DNA of 27,188 nucleotides from assembly GCA_964505325.1 (NCBI GenBank), contig CAZDHT010000044.1, positions 1 to 27,188 on the forward strand, read 5' to 3'. Position numbers and translations under genes: made by a program. This DNA is from CAZDHT01 sp964505325 (GTDB lineage: Bacteria > Planctomycetota > PUPC01). This document shows positions 1 to 7,192 of this stretch, in pieces. Each line of letters opens with the position of its first letter. Positions within the stretch are counted from its first letter, which is position 1. The notes under the pieces were generated by a model. The model worked only from the letters and a program-made list of their open reading frames with translations, made no database searches and was not told the origin of the DNA.

Positions 1-163
1 GTGATTGCTCCAAAAGGTCTGCTGCTTCGTGCGACACCCATCCGCGCGCTCTTGACCACGCGCTAACCAGTTCGTCGGTGTGACAAATGATGGTCTCGAT
101 TACCTGCTCCATAGGCCCTGCCGAAGACCTATAGGACCTGAAATCCGTATCGCGTACGCTCAT
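1..163 (-). CDS. Hypothetical protein, N-terminal fragment (runs off window)
   Basis: This minus-strand reading frame opens at an ATG (163-161) that overlaps the TGA stop of the HsdS-like fragment (162-160), an ATGA junction typical of translational coupling. It reads 54 codons to the window edge without a stop. The visible N-terminus begins MSVRDTDFRS and contains HTDELVSAW and HEAADLLEQ. I do not recognise the family. No signal peptide or membrane segment is visible. Its position directly behind an hsdS-type end suggests it belongs to a type I restriction-modification or accessory locus continuing to the left. That link is context only. Confidence 0.5.
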   Translation of the reverse strand, partial: MSVRDTDFRSYRSSAGPMEQVIETIICHTDELVSAWSRARGWVSHEAADLLEQS

Positions 164-333
164 GCCAGCGTTTGCCTCTTGTGCTTGGCTCTGACCACCT
201 TCACCCGCCCAGCTAGGGCTTCGCGTTCTTGCTTGATGTGGTCGAGCAGGATAGTGGCAGGCTCATCCTGCGGGTCCTGCGGAACCAGCTTGCCCTCAAA
301 GGCGCGCTTCAGGCGAATAATCCGGACAATCAC
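160..333 (-). pseudogene. C-terminal fragment of type I restriction enzyme specificity subunit (HsdS)
   Basis: Reading minus from a GTG at 333, the frame encodes 57 residues, including LKRAFEGKLVPQDPQDEPA followed by ILLDHIKQERE and a basic tail ending RQTLA. From knowledge of the family, this is the conserved C-terminal end of many HsdS subunits, the DNA-recognition part of type I restriction-modification complexes. The target-recognition domains that should precede it (normally about 400 residues in all) are missing. Upstream sequence in the same frame no longer resembles HsdS and soon enters repeat DNA. The GTG overlaps the TGA of a short upstream frame. It is most likely the surviving 3' end of a disrupted hsdS. 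A small stand-alone protein is the alternative. Confidence 0.6.
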
Positions 334-596
334 CGTTTTTCCGTCTCTTCGCCGGGCGGCTGAGCGGAAGTTGGCGGAGGTGATGATTCGTTCGCCCCAG
401 CTCCCGCAATCGCCGCTGCTTCCTCCGTCAACATTATACCACAGAAACCGGCCGCGTGCCGCAGGGTTATGGCGGCCGCGTGCTCAAGATAGCCGGGCTG
501 TCCTGCACATCCGTCGCTCAGGCCGGAGCAGTCTGGGAAGCTCGGGAAGCTCGGAAGCTCGGTGCCTGGCACGGACCTGGTGGGGAATTCCCCCCA

Positions 597-653
597 CCAC
601 GAAGATCACCCTTCGGCAAGTTCAGGGCAGGCGAAGAACACCAAAACAAGACG
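597..653 (+). repeat. 57-bp direct repeat, copy A
   Basis: This segment starts CCACGAAGATCACCC, contains TTCGGCAAG and CAGGGCAGGCGAAG, and ends ACAAGACG. It matches 766-822 at 54 of 57 positions with no indel. Copy B lies 169 bp downstream in the same orientation. It does not look coding. The TTCGGCAAG...CAGGGCAGGCGAA core resembles short intergenic repeats of high-GC environmental genomes, which I state from memory and did not search. Confidence 0.75.
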
Positions 654-730
654 CCCGCTCACAGAGCGGGCCTACAAACGCCTGTCCGCCAAGTCCGGGG
701 TGTAGGCCGACTTTGCAAGTCGGCGTCTTG
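648..730. repeat. REPIN-like inverted pair of hairpin units
   Basis: Two 29-bp units face each other at 648-676 and 702-730. Each has the outer sequence AAGACGCC...GGCCTACA in opposite orientation. Each encloses a perfect hairpin with an 8-bp stem and 3-nt loop: GCCCGCTC/GAGCGGGC (653-671) and GCCGACTT/AAGTCGGC (706-724). The stem sequences differ while the ends are conserved. This is the layout of REP doublets (REPIN or BIME), non-autonomous elements usually mobilised by REP-associated tyrosine transposases. No transposase is present in the window. Confidence 0.6.
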
Positions 731-765
731 ATGTCCTCTGTAGCCTCTGTGGCGAATTCCTCTCT

Positions 766-822
766 CCACGAAGATCACCCTTCGGCAAGCTCAGGGCAGG
801 CGAAGAACACGAAGACAAGACG
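766..822 (+). repeat. 57-bp direct repeat, copy B
   Basis: This copy differs from 597-653 at three positions only (T/C near the middle, and C/G and A/G near the end). It directly follows the inverted hairpin pair and directly precedes another structured element. Confidence 0.75.
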
Positions 823-831
823 TTTCTTGCA

Positions 832-882
832 GCCGCGCCCCGCCTGTCCCGCCGAAGCCAGGCGAAGGGGGATGGGCGCGGC
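832..882. repeat. Nested palindromic element
   Basis: The outer arms GCCGCGCCC (832-840) and GGGCGCGGC (874-882) are perfect 9-bp complements. Inside them CGCCTG (841-846) pairs with CAGGCG (859-864). There is no T tract, so it is not an obvious terminator. It is probably another intergenic palindromic repeat. Confidence 0.55.
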
Positions 883-989
883 CGATCGAGGTTACGGACC
901 TCGGCTACAGTCTGCCCCTCCCGGGCCGCCGGCCAAGGCTGGACAAGCGGCGGGCGGGGCGGTTTTTTCTGGAAAAATCGGCAGGCGGC

Positions 990-1018
990 TTGACACAGGC
1001 CCGAACCGGTGGTATATT
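990..1018 (+). promoter_or_regulatory. Sigma-70 type promoter, upstream of rdgB
   Basis: TTGACA (990-995, perfect -35) and TATATT (1013-1018, five of six) are separated by exactly 17 bp. The first gene downstream is rdgB at 1552, so the leader would be over 500 nt as assembled. The assembly gap makes its real length unknown. Confidence 0.65.
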
Positions 1019-1551
1019 ACATAAGGCTTTGCGAGACAATAGGTTAGGTGCGAAAAACTTTTTCTGCCGAACAAAGCCATTGAAACACTTGAAACACTTC
1101 CCGCACCGGACGGCGACCAGGAGGGCGACAGTGGCGAGGCGGGGTCTGGGGACGAGGAGGTGAGTANNNNNNNNNNNNNNNNNNNNNNNNNNNNNNNNNN
1201 NNNNNNNNNNNNNNNNNNNNNNNNNNNNNNNNNNNNNNNNNNNNNNNNNNNNNNNNNNNNNNNNNNGGCGACCAGGAGGGCGACAGTGGCGAGGCGGGGT
1301 CTGGGGACGAGGAGGTGAGTAGGAGTGAAAGGAAGAGGAAGAGCAAGAGTAAGGATAAGGGTGAGGGCGTTTTTGCTGGCGGCGGCGGGGCGAAGTGGAT
1401 AAGCTACTGGCCGCGAAACGCCAGAGAGGAGGGGACTCCGCCGATCCAGGCGCCGCAGCCAGGGCTGCTTTGGCGGAGGAGACAGCGGCTGCGTCCCTCG
1501 CGCGAGGGCGGATGTCCGGGCCACCCCTTGGCAGCTTGTCGGAGCGATGTG
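1019..1551 (+). other. Leader/intergenic region with assembly gap, no gene seen
   Basis: The region holds a tandem 9-mer TGAAACACT (1081-1098), a small palindrome GAAAAACTTTTTC (1052-1064), an exact 55-bp duplication flanking 100 Ns, and a purine-rich low-complexity stretch of AAG/GAG triplets (about 1305-1370). One frame stays open through the join and into rdgB, but it lacks a credible start, is extremely Arg/Lys/Ser-rich, and is not conserved with any family I recognise. I read it as untranslated. Confidence 0.5.
1112..1321. repeat. Exact 55-bp duplication flanking a 100-N scaffold gap
   Basis: Bases 1112-1166 and 1267-1321 are identical over 55 bp, starting GGCGACCAGGAGGG and ending GGAGGTGAGTA. 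The first copy ends exactly at the first N (1167), and the second starts immediately after the last N (1266). The gap is a round 100 Ns. This is what two de Bruijn contigs sharing a k=55 terminal overlap look like after scaffolding. A true tandem repeat cannot be excluded. Confidence 0.85.
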
Positions 1552-2142
1552 ATGGCGAGGCTGGTCATCGGCACGCACAACCGGAAGAAGGCGGGCGAGA
1601 TCGTCCAGATCCTCGACATGCCCGGGCTCGAGCTGCTTACGCTGGAGGCGTTCCCTGGCGCGCCGGAGCCGGTGGAGGACGGGGCCACGTTCGAGGAGAA
1701 CGCGATCAAGAAGGCGACGGAGCTGGCGGACGCGCTGGGGATGCTGGTCGCCGCCGACGATTCCGGCCTCGAGGTGGATGCCCTGGGCGGGCGGCCCGGG
1801 GTCCTGTCCGCGCGGTACGGCGGCGAACACGGGAACGACCCCCGCAACACCGAGAGGCTGCTCCGCGAGATGAGAGACGTGCCGCGTGAGGAACGCGCCG
1901 CGCGGTTCCGATGCGTGGCTGCCCTGGCGGCGCCGGGCAGGTTGCTCACTACCGTCGAGGGCCGGCTCGAAGGGCGCATCGCAGAGGAGCCGCGAGGCAA
2001 CAACGGCTTCGGCTATGACCCCGTCTTCATCGTTCCGAGCCTCGGCAAGACGTGCGCGGAACTCGAGCCTGAAGAGAAGAACTTGATCAGCCACCGGGGC
2101 GAGGCGTTCCGCAAGCTGAAGGCAGCGATCGGTGAGCAGTGA
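1552..2142 (+). CDS. rdgB: XTP/dITP pyrophosphatase (non-canonical purine NTP house-cleaning enzyme)
   Basis: This is a cytosolic nucleotide-pool sanitiser that hydrolyses XTP, dITP and ITP to the monophosphate and pyrophosphate. The 196-residue length is typical. Family motifs occur in order: substrate loop GTHNRKK (7-13), TFEENA (46-51), DDSGLEVDALGGRPGV (69-84, containing the metal and base-binding acidic residues), NGFGYDP (151-157) and ISHRGEA (179-185). The ATG at 1552 is chosen because family similarity starts there and GGAGCG lies just upstream; the frame also extends upstream through non-conserved Arg/Lys-rich sequence. The stop overlaps a GTG of the next frame (GTGA), and the ROK kinase follows closely, suggesting one transcript from the promoter at 990-1018. 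Confidence 0.95.
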   Translation: MARLVIGTHNRKKAGEIVQILDMPGLELLTLEAFPGAPEPVEDGATFEENAIKKATELADALGMLVAADDSGLEVDALGGRPGVLSARYGGEHGNDPRNTERLLREMRDVPREERAARFRCVAALAAPGRLLTTVEGRLEGRIAEEPRGNNGFGYDPVFIVPSLGKTCAELEPEEKNLISHRGEAFRKLKAAIGEQ

Positions 2143-2165
2143 GGACGAAGGGCGAAGAGGCTGAC

Positions 2166-3134
2166 ATGAAACCGTACGCGGTGGGGATCGACCTGGGCGG
2201 GACGAACATCAAGGGCGGGGTGATCGGCCGCGACGGGACCGTGGTGCTCAAGAAGAGCATCAAGACCGAGGCCGACGGCGGCGTGGAGCACGTGATTCAG
2301 CGGATCGCCGGGCTGGTGGAAGACCTGGTGGCCGAGGGCAAGACCGACAAGGCGGAGATCGCAGGCGTATGCGTCGGCTCGCCCGGCCCGCTGGACAGCC
2401 GGACCGGCGTCATCTTTGATGCGCCCAACCTGCACTGGCGCGACGTGCGGCTGGGCGATCTGCTCGAGCCGCTGGTTGGGATGCCGGTGTTTATAGAAAA
2501 CGACGCGAACGCCGCGGCGTATGGCGAGGCGTGGGTCGGCGCGGCGAGGGACTCGAAGTGCACCATCCTGCTCACGCTTGGCACCGGCATCGGCGGCGGG
2601 ATCGTGATCAACGGCGAGCTGTGGCGCGGCGTCACCGACACCGCCGCGGAGCTCGGGCACATGGTGATCAAGTACGATGGGCCGGTCTGCGGCTGCGGCA
2701 GCCGGGGCTGCATCGAGGCCTGCGCATCCGCGCCCGCCGTGGCGAGGCGAATGAAGGAGGCGGTCGAGTCCGGCCGCGGTTCATCGCTCAAGGGCCGGAT
2801 TCTCGCCGGCGAGGAGGTCGACTCGAAGATGATCTACGAGGCCGCCGTGGCCGGCGACGCGCTTTCGCAGGAGGTCATGGAGGAGACCGGCCGGCTGCTG
2901 GGCATCGCCGTCGCCAACTTCGTCAACATCTTCAATCCGGACTACGTGGTTCTGCACGGGGGGATGGTGAAGGCGGGCGAGATGCTGCTGGGGCCGCTTC
3001 GGCAGGAGATGGCGGGCCGCTGCTTCGAGGCGTCGCGGCGAGGTCTCAAGATACTGGTTTCCGCGCTGAAGGGTGACGCGGGCATCGTCGGCGCGGCGGG
3101 ATGCGCTTTCCAGCGAGCCAAGGATAGTTCTTGA
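2166..3134 (+). CDS. ROK-family sugar kinase (glucokinase-like)
   Basis: This 322-residue cytosolic kinase should phosphorylate glucose or a related hexose or amino sugar with ATP. Visible motifs: phosphate-binding DLGGTNIKGG (9-18), ENDANAAAYGE (111-121) with catalytic Asp113, the adenosine loop LTLGTGIGGG (136-145), and the ROK signature ELGHM followed by CGCGSRGCIE, with zinc ligands His165, Cys175, Cys177 and Cys182. The ATG at 2166 has AGAGG 5 nt upstream. A GTG at 2139 overlapping the rdgB stop would add nine non-conserved residues. The exact sugar cannot be read from sequence. Most bacterial members of this type are called glucokinase, but N-acetylmannosamine or fructose kinases share the motifs. 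Confidence 0.9.
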   Translation: MKPYAVGIDLGGTNIKGGVIGRDGTVVLKKSIKTEADGGVEHVIQRIAGLVEDLVAEGKTDKAEIAGVCVGSPGPLDSRTGVIFDAPNLHWRDVRLGDLLEPLVGMPVFIENDANAAAYGEAWVGAARDSKCTILLTLGTGIGGGIVINGELWRGVTDTAAELGHMVIKYDGPVCGCGSRGCIEACASAPAVARRMKEAVESGRGSSLKGRILAGEEVDSKMIYEAAVAGDALSQEVMEETGRLLGIAVANFVNIFNPDYVVLHGGMVKAGEMLLGPLRQEMAGRCFEASRRGLKILVSALKGDAGIVGAAGCAFQRAKDSS

Positions 3135-3161
3135 CACACAGGCAGCGGGTGGTGGTATAAT
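3131..3161 (+). promoter_or_regulatory. Sigma-70 type promoter overlapping end of ROK gene
   Basis: TTGACA (3131-3136) overlaps the TGA stop of the kinase gene, and a perfect TATAAT lies at 3156-3161. The spacer is 19 bp, longer than ideal. It sits 35 bp before the start of the membrane-protein gene. Confidence 0.65.
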
Positions 3162-3195
3162 CTGTCCCGCTGTTCTGGATCAGGGAGGTAGACCA

Positions 3196-3852
3196 ATGGG
3201 CCAAGGCGACGCGCCGGCGAACCTTCAGGAGGCGGTGGATCGGTCGTATCAGGCGCAGTGGGGCGGCAAGCGGTTCTGTCTTATCACGGCGATCGTTTTG
3301 CTCGTGCTGGCGGTCATCAGCGGGATCGTCCTTGCCCTCGCCCGCAACTGGTTCGAGGGCGCCAGTGCCGCGCTGAACGCGGCGGAGATCTCCGCGCTGG
3401 TTACCAGTTTCGTCTGCCTGATCGCCAGCGTGATGTTCGCCCTCGAATCGCTGATCCGTCTGCAGCGCGAACGGGGCCAGACCCCCGACCGCGTCATCCA
3501 CGCCGCGTTGTGTCTCAGCGCGGTGGCCGTTGCAGGCCTGTTGTTTCTGTTCTTCCTGTCGCTGGAGTCGGGCGCCATGCGCCCGGGCCTGATCCGGATT
3601 ATCAAGTTCATCGTGTTCCTGTTTTCCGGCCTGGTTTGGCTGGGCTCGGTGGTGATGAACTCCGCCGCCATCACGATCATCGTTTCACGCCGGAGCGAGC
3701 TGCTCGAAGTGAACAACACGAACCAGGGCACGTCGCTGCTGTTCCGGCGCGGCCACTCCATGGAGATCGTCAAGCTGTCCATCGCCGCGCTCATCCCGCT
3801 GATCATCTTCGTGATCGCGCTGCTGATGGCCGGCGGCACCTATATCCTCTGA
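3196..3852 (+). CDS. Membrane protein of unknown function, about five helices
   Basis: I do not recognise the family of this 218-residue protein. Five hydrophobic segments are visible at about 27-50, 64-86, 101-123, 134-163 and 193-214, with an N-terminal soluble stretch of about 25 residues (MGQGDAPANLQEAVDRSY). A polar linker of about 30 residues (164-192) precedes the last helix and contains NNTNQGTS and RRGHSME. The ATG at 3196 is preceded by GGGAGG with 7 nt spacing. An upstream extension of the frame overlaps the ROK gene and is not hydrophobic or conserved-looking. It has its own promoter (3131-3161) and stands last before a convergent gene. No catalytic motif is seen. Confidence 0.85.
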   Translation: MGQGDAPANLQEAVDRSYQAQWGGKRFCLITAIVLLVLAVISGIVLALARNWFEGASAALNAAEISALVTSFVCLIASVMFALESLIRLQRERGQTPDRVIHAALCLSAVAVAGLLFLFFLSLESGAMRPGLIRIIKFIVFLFSGLVWLGSVVMNSAAITIIVSRRSELLEVNNTNQGTSLLFRRGHSMEIVKLSIAALIPLIIFVIALLMAGGTYIL

Positions 3853-3954
3853 TCGCCCGCCCAGTGATGGAACGCCACTGCCCGCGGGCTCCCCGTGCGC
3901 TTGAGATCGGCCGGGTGCTTGGGCTTGGTCCGGGCGGCGACGCCGAAGGCGGCC

Positions 3955-6864
3955 CTACCAGGATTCCATCCCGTGTGCCGACAGCCCGTAGGCGCGGTGC
4001 AGTACCTGGATCGGATGGATCACCCGCTTGCCCGAGCCCTGCTGGAGCTGCATGGCGCAGGTCGGGCACTCGGTCAGGCCGCAGCGAACTTCGAGCGCCC
4101 TGAGCTGCTCGAACAGCGGTCGCCCGATCAGCATCGATAGCTCGTAGTTCTTGGCGCGCAGGCCGAACGTGCCGGACATCCCGCAGCATCCGCCGCCGAG
4201 ATCGGCGACCGGCAGGTCGGGCACGAGCGCGAGCAGTTCGAGCGCCGGCTTGCCGATCTGGAGCGCCCGCAGATGGCACGGGGCGTGGTAAGCCAGCGGC
4301 ACCGGCACGGCGCGGAACCGGGTGTCCAGGCGGCCGGCCCGGTGCAGGCTGAGCAGGAACTGCATCAGGTCGAAGGAGGCGGCGGCGACCGCCCTCGCCT
4401 CAGGCGTGTCGACACAGTCCAGCATGCCGCGCCGGAAGAAGAGCGTCGCCCGCGGGTCGGTGAACACGACGCGGAATCCTTCCTCGACCAGCGGCGCGAT
4501 CCGCTTGACCGCCTTCTCGATGAGCTTGCGGGCGTTGGCGACGTCGCCGTACATCATCCGCGTCTCGCCCGAGTTCAGCCCGCTGACCACCTCGACCTCG
4601 GCCCCGTTGCGCACCAGGACGTCCCGCGCGCAGTGCGAAATCTCCGGATAGAAGCAGTCGACGTAGGTCCCGGTGAAGTACACCACCTGCTCGCGGGTCT
4701 TGGTCAGCGTCGGCCGGTGCCGACCGGAAAGCTCGCGGACCCGGAACCGTGGGAGCCGGCGCTGGGCTGCAATCCCGAACACCTTCTCGGCGAGGAGTCG
4801 GACCGCCCGGTTGTGCAGCAGGAAGTTGCCGATCCCAGGAAACGTCGCCAACAGCGGCAGGATGCCGGGCCACCGCTTGGCGACCTTCTCGTTCCGGCTC
4901 AGCCCGCCCTTTGCCGCCCGGCGGGCGCGAAGCTCCACCATCAGCTTGCCAACGTCGATATTGGAGGGACACTCGACGGAGCACATCTTGCAGCCGACGC
5001 ACAGGTCGGCCAGCTTGGCCATCTCCGCGGCGACCTCGTCCTCGGGCGGGAGGGTGCCGCGGTTCGAGAGCAGGTGGCGCAGGACGTTCGCCTTGGCGCG
5101 GGGCGACGCCTCCTCCGTCTGCAGAGCCTTGTAGACCGGGCACATGGCGACCACGTCGCTCAGGCTTCGGCAGGCGCCGCATCCGTGGCACCGTTCGATC
5201 ACGTCGCCGCGCGGTTCGTCGCGGTACAGCAATCGCGGCTGGATCCGGCGGCGGCCGTACTCCTCGCCGTAACGCAGGTTCGAGACGACCGTCCCCCGCT
5301 CGGCGCCGACTTTGATGCCCGGGTTGAGGCCGCCCTGGCCGGGTTCGGGATCGAAGATGTTTTTGACCTCGGCGAAGACGTCACACAGCCCGCCGTACTG
5401 GAGCCGGAGGAACTCGGTGCGGGCAAGGCCGTCGCCGTGACCGCCGGAGATGGTCCCGCCCATGTCGACGACCATGGCAAACACCTCTTCCGCCACCTCG
5501 CGCATCTTCCGGATGTCGTCGGGGTTCTTCAGGTCCAGCAGCGGCCGCGGGCACAGGCCCCCGTGGCCAACGGGCCCGTTGATGGCCACGTCCACGCCGT
5601 GTTTCCGCATGATCTCGACTATGCCGTGCACGCAGCTCGACACCATGTCGGGATTGACGGCCAGGTCTTCGATGAAGGGCGTGACGCGTGCCGGCGCCCG
5701 GATGTTGTGGAGCAGGTTCAAGGCGCTCTTCCGCAGGGCGCGGGCCTCCTCGACGTCCGGGTCGGCGGTGGCCATGCTCGAGTCGACCGCCGTGCCGCCT
5801 TCTTCCGCGATGAGCCTCTGCGTCTCGATCAGCTTCGGGATGACCTCGTCGTTGTCGGCGCCGTCGAACTCGACGATGAGCACCGACCGGACTTTGTCGC
5901 GGTAGAAGTGGCTGAGGTCCGGGCGGCTGGCGCGGACAAACTCGAGCGCCCGCGCGTCGATCAACTCCACCGAGCAGGGCTCTGCCTCCAGGATCGGGCG
6001 GACGCTGTCGGCCGCGAGCTGCACGTTCTCGAAATACAGGATGAGCACGCCGCTCACCGGGGCCGGCTCGGCCGTGCGCAGCGTCGCCCGGGTGATCACG
6101 GCCAGCGTGCCCTCCGAGCCGGTCACCAGCTTGCCCAGGTCGAGAATGCCGCGCTGAAGAGCGCGCTCGACCCGGTACCCGCTCGAGTTGGTGGCGACCT
6201 TGGGCACCCTCGACCGGATGAGCCCGCGGTTGTCGCGGAGCAGGTCATAGACCTCCTTGTGGACGCGGGCCTCGAGGGTGCCGGCCTCGAGGAACTCCTT
6301 GAATCCGTTCCGCCGCACGTCCAGCGGCTGCGTTTCGAGGACCGTGCCGTCCGCAAGGACCAGCTCGAGCGACTCGACGTGCTCGATGATCGAGCCGTAC
6401 TTGGCGGAGTTCATCCCCGACGCGTTGGTGGCGATCATTCCGCCGATGGTGCAGTAGTCCCCCGTCAGCGGCTCGGGCAGAAGGCATCTGTCGAAGCGGC
6501 CGAGGACTTCGTTCACTTTGGAGAAGGTTGCGCCCGCCGGCGCGGTGACCGTGTCCTCGTGGACGTCGATCTCCGTCTCAGGGCCCATGTAGGCGCTCGT
6601 GTCGATGACCACGCCCTTCCCCAGGCAGCCGTCGACCGGGCTGGTCCCGCCGCCGCGGAGGGTCACCGGCACCCCGTTCGTCCGGCACCACTGAAGCGTC
6701 TTGATGATATCGTCGCGGCCGCGCGGGCGGACCACCGCGAGGGGCAGGATCTGGTAGACGCCCGCGGCCGTGCTGTACATCGCCCGCGAAAAGTCATCGG
6801 CCAGCACGTCGCCCGCGATTTCGTGAGCCAGGTCGCCGGGAACGGTTGTAGTGAGAGGCGTCAT
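3955..6864 (-). CDS. FAD-linked oxidase fused to Fe-S / CCG-domain subunit (D-lactate/glycolate dehydrogenase type)
   Basis: This 969-residue single-chain enzyme is expected to oxidise a 2-hydroxyacid and pass electrons through Fe-S clusters to the membrane pool. Order of parts: FAD-binding PCMH domain (about 40-265; RGGGTSPVDG at 70-79, IGGMIATNASG at 140-150), FAD-oxidase C-terminal domain (to about 520; GGHGDG at 474-479), then a GlpC/GlcF-like half. That half has two cluster motifs (Cys559/562/565/575 and Cys622/625/628/632) and a C-terminal CCG module (HAPCHLR at 860-866, GGGCCGMSG at 890-898). The first CCG motif is degenerate: the position normally reading CCG is NSG (764-766). The ATG at 6864 matches where similarity starts, although the purine-rich GGAGGAGGAAGAGG lies rather far upstream. 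Substrate is not determinable; D-lactate, glycolate and 2-hydroxyglutarate are all possible. Confidence 0.88.
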   Translation of the reverse strand: MTPLTTTVPGDLAHEIAGDVLADDFSRAMYSTAAGVYQILPLAVVRPRGRDDIIKTLQWCRTNGVPVTLRGGGTSPVDGCLGKGVVIDTSAYMGPETEIDVHEDTVTAPAGATFSKVNEVLGRFDRCLLPEPLTGDYCTIGGMIATNASGMNSAKYGSIIEHVESLELVLADGTVLETQPLDVRRNGFKEFLEAGTLEARVHKEVYDLLRDNRGLIRSRVPKVATNSSGYRVERALQRGILDLGKLVTGSEGTLAVITRATLRTAEPAPVSGVLILYFENVQLAADSVRPILEAEPCSVELIDARALEFVRASRPDLSHFYRDKVRSVLIVEFDGADNDEVIPKLIETQRLIAEEGGTAVDSSMATADPDVEEARALRKSALNLLHNIRAPARVTPFIEDLAVNPDMVSSCVHGIVEIMRKHGVDVAINGPVGHGGLCPRPLLDLKNPDDIRKMREVAEEVFAMVVDMGGTISGGHGDGLARTEFLRLQYGGLCDVFAEVKNIFDPEPGQGGLNPGIKVGAERGTVVSNLRYGEEYGRRRIQPRLLYRDEPRGDVIERCHGCGACRSLSDVVAMCPVYKALQTEEASPRAKANVLRHLLSNRGTLPPEDEVAAEMAKLADLCVGCKMCSVECPSNIDVGKLMVELRARRAAKGGLSRNEKVAKRWPGILPLLATFPGIGNFLLHNRAVRLLAEKVFGIAAQRRLPRFRVRELSGRHRPTLTKTREQVVYFTGTYVDCFYPEISHCARDVLVRNGAEVEVVSGLNSGETRMMYGDVANARKLIEKAVKRIAPLVEEGFRVVFTDPRATLFFRRGMLDCVDTPEARAVAAASFDLMQFLLSLHRAGRLDTRFRAVPVPLAYHAPCHLRALQIGKPALELLALVPDLPVADLGGGCCGMSGTFGLRAKNYELSMLIGRPLFEQLRALEVRCGLTECPTCAMQLQQGSGKRVIHPIQVLHRAYGLSAHGMESW

Positions 6865-7192
6865 CGAGGTTGGAGCCGACCTCTTCCTCCTCCGTCGGGG
6901 GTGTTCCGCTATCGCGCGCCAAAACTGCGCCAAACCCATTGTAGAACAAACAAAGGGGCAAAACAACGTGCAGTTCAGAGGGCCATCTGCGGCGGAAAAC
7001 ACGAGACCCTTCACCCTGGGGGGTACAACTCTTGCCCCACGTGGGACGAGAATTGAACCCGCCAAGCCCAGGAAGATCCCGCAGAAACGGCCCAGCTATG
7101 CCCCCTGAATTTGCGGTCACTTGCAGCGAGGCTTGACAATCCTCACGCCGCTGAGCATCCTATCCGTTCGCAGACCGGCCCGGAGAAACGTG
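6865..7192. other. Divergent intergenic region, no gene seen
   Basis: This 328-bp spacer separates two divergent hydroxyacid-oxidoreductase genes. It contains the candidate minus promoter (6938-6966), a perfect 10-bp palindrome CCCACGTGGG (7036-7045) that could be an operator, and a perfect -35 TTGACA (7133-7138) facing the plus gene. The best -10 17 bp further on is only CATCCT (7156-7161), so that promoter is uncertain. The open frames through it show no coding similarity. Confidence 0.45.
6938..6966 (-). promoter_or_regulatory. Candidate promoter for the FAD/Fe-S oxidoreductase
   Basis: On the minus strand TTGTTT (6966-6961) and TACAAT (6943-6938) are separated by 17 bp. The -10 matches five of six positions and the -35 three of six. 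It lies about 75 bp before the chosen start at 6864. Confidence 0.4.

Larger units (their letters stand above)
334..989. other. Gene-free stretch rich in palindromic repeats
   Basis: No convincing gene is present. The open frames here run through repeats and resemble nothing known. The stretch holds a 9-bp tandem repeat of the form GGGAAGCTC (about 533-562), the palindrome GGTGGGGAATTCCCC (579-593, mirrored to 598), two copies of a 57-bp direct repeat, an inverted pair of hairpin units, and a further nested hairpin (832-882), listed separately. A TATAAT on the minus strand (433-438) has no good -35 partner. Confidence 0.6.

Noticed and set aside
330..434. 34-codon minus-strand frame overlapping the HsdS fragment start by GTGA
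   Set aside because: The overlap looks like coupling, but the ATG sits within a TATAAT-like box with no ribosome site, and the peptide is low complexity.
597..822. CRISPR array
   Set aside because: Only two 57-bp copies, separated by 112 bp containing hairpin elements. No regular spacers and no cas genes.
80..1024. Plus-strand open frame of 314 codons
   Set aside because: It runs through the HsdS fragment on the other strand, tandem repeats, hairpins and the 57-bp direct repeats. Composition is Arg/Pro/Ser-rich, there is no ribosome site, and nothing resembles a known protein.
892..2094. Long minus-strand frame across the N gap and rdgB
   Set aside because: It is a shadow of rdgB and the repeats, with 34 undefined residues; rdgB motifs on the plus strand are unambiguous.
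4273..7056. 927-codon plus-strand frame opposite the FAD/Fe-S gene
   Set aside because: A high-GC antisense shadow, rich in Arg, Asp, His and Gln, with no motifs. The minus-strand protein has complete domain signatures throughout.
7030..7075. tRNA-like T arm (GGGTTCAATTCTCG on the minus strand)
   Set aside because: Only the T-arm-like piece is present. No acceptor, D or anticodon stems can be formed around it, so it is not a tRNA gene.
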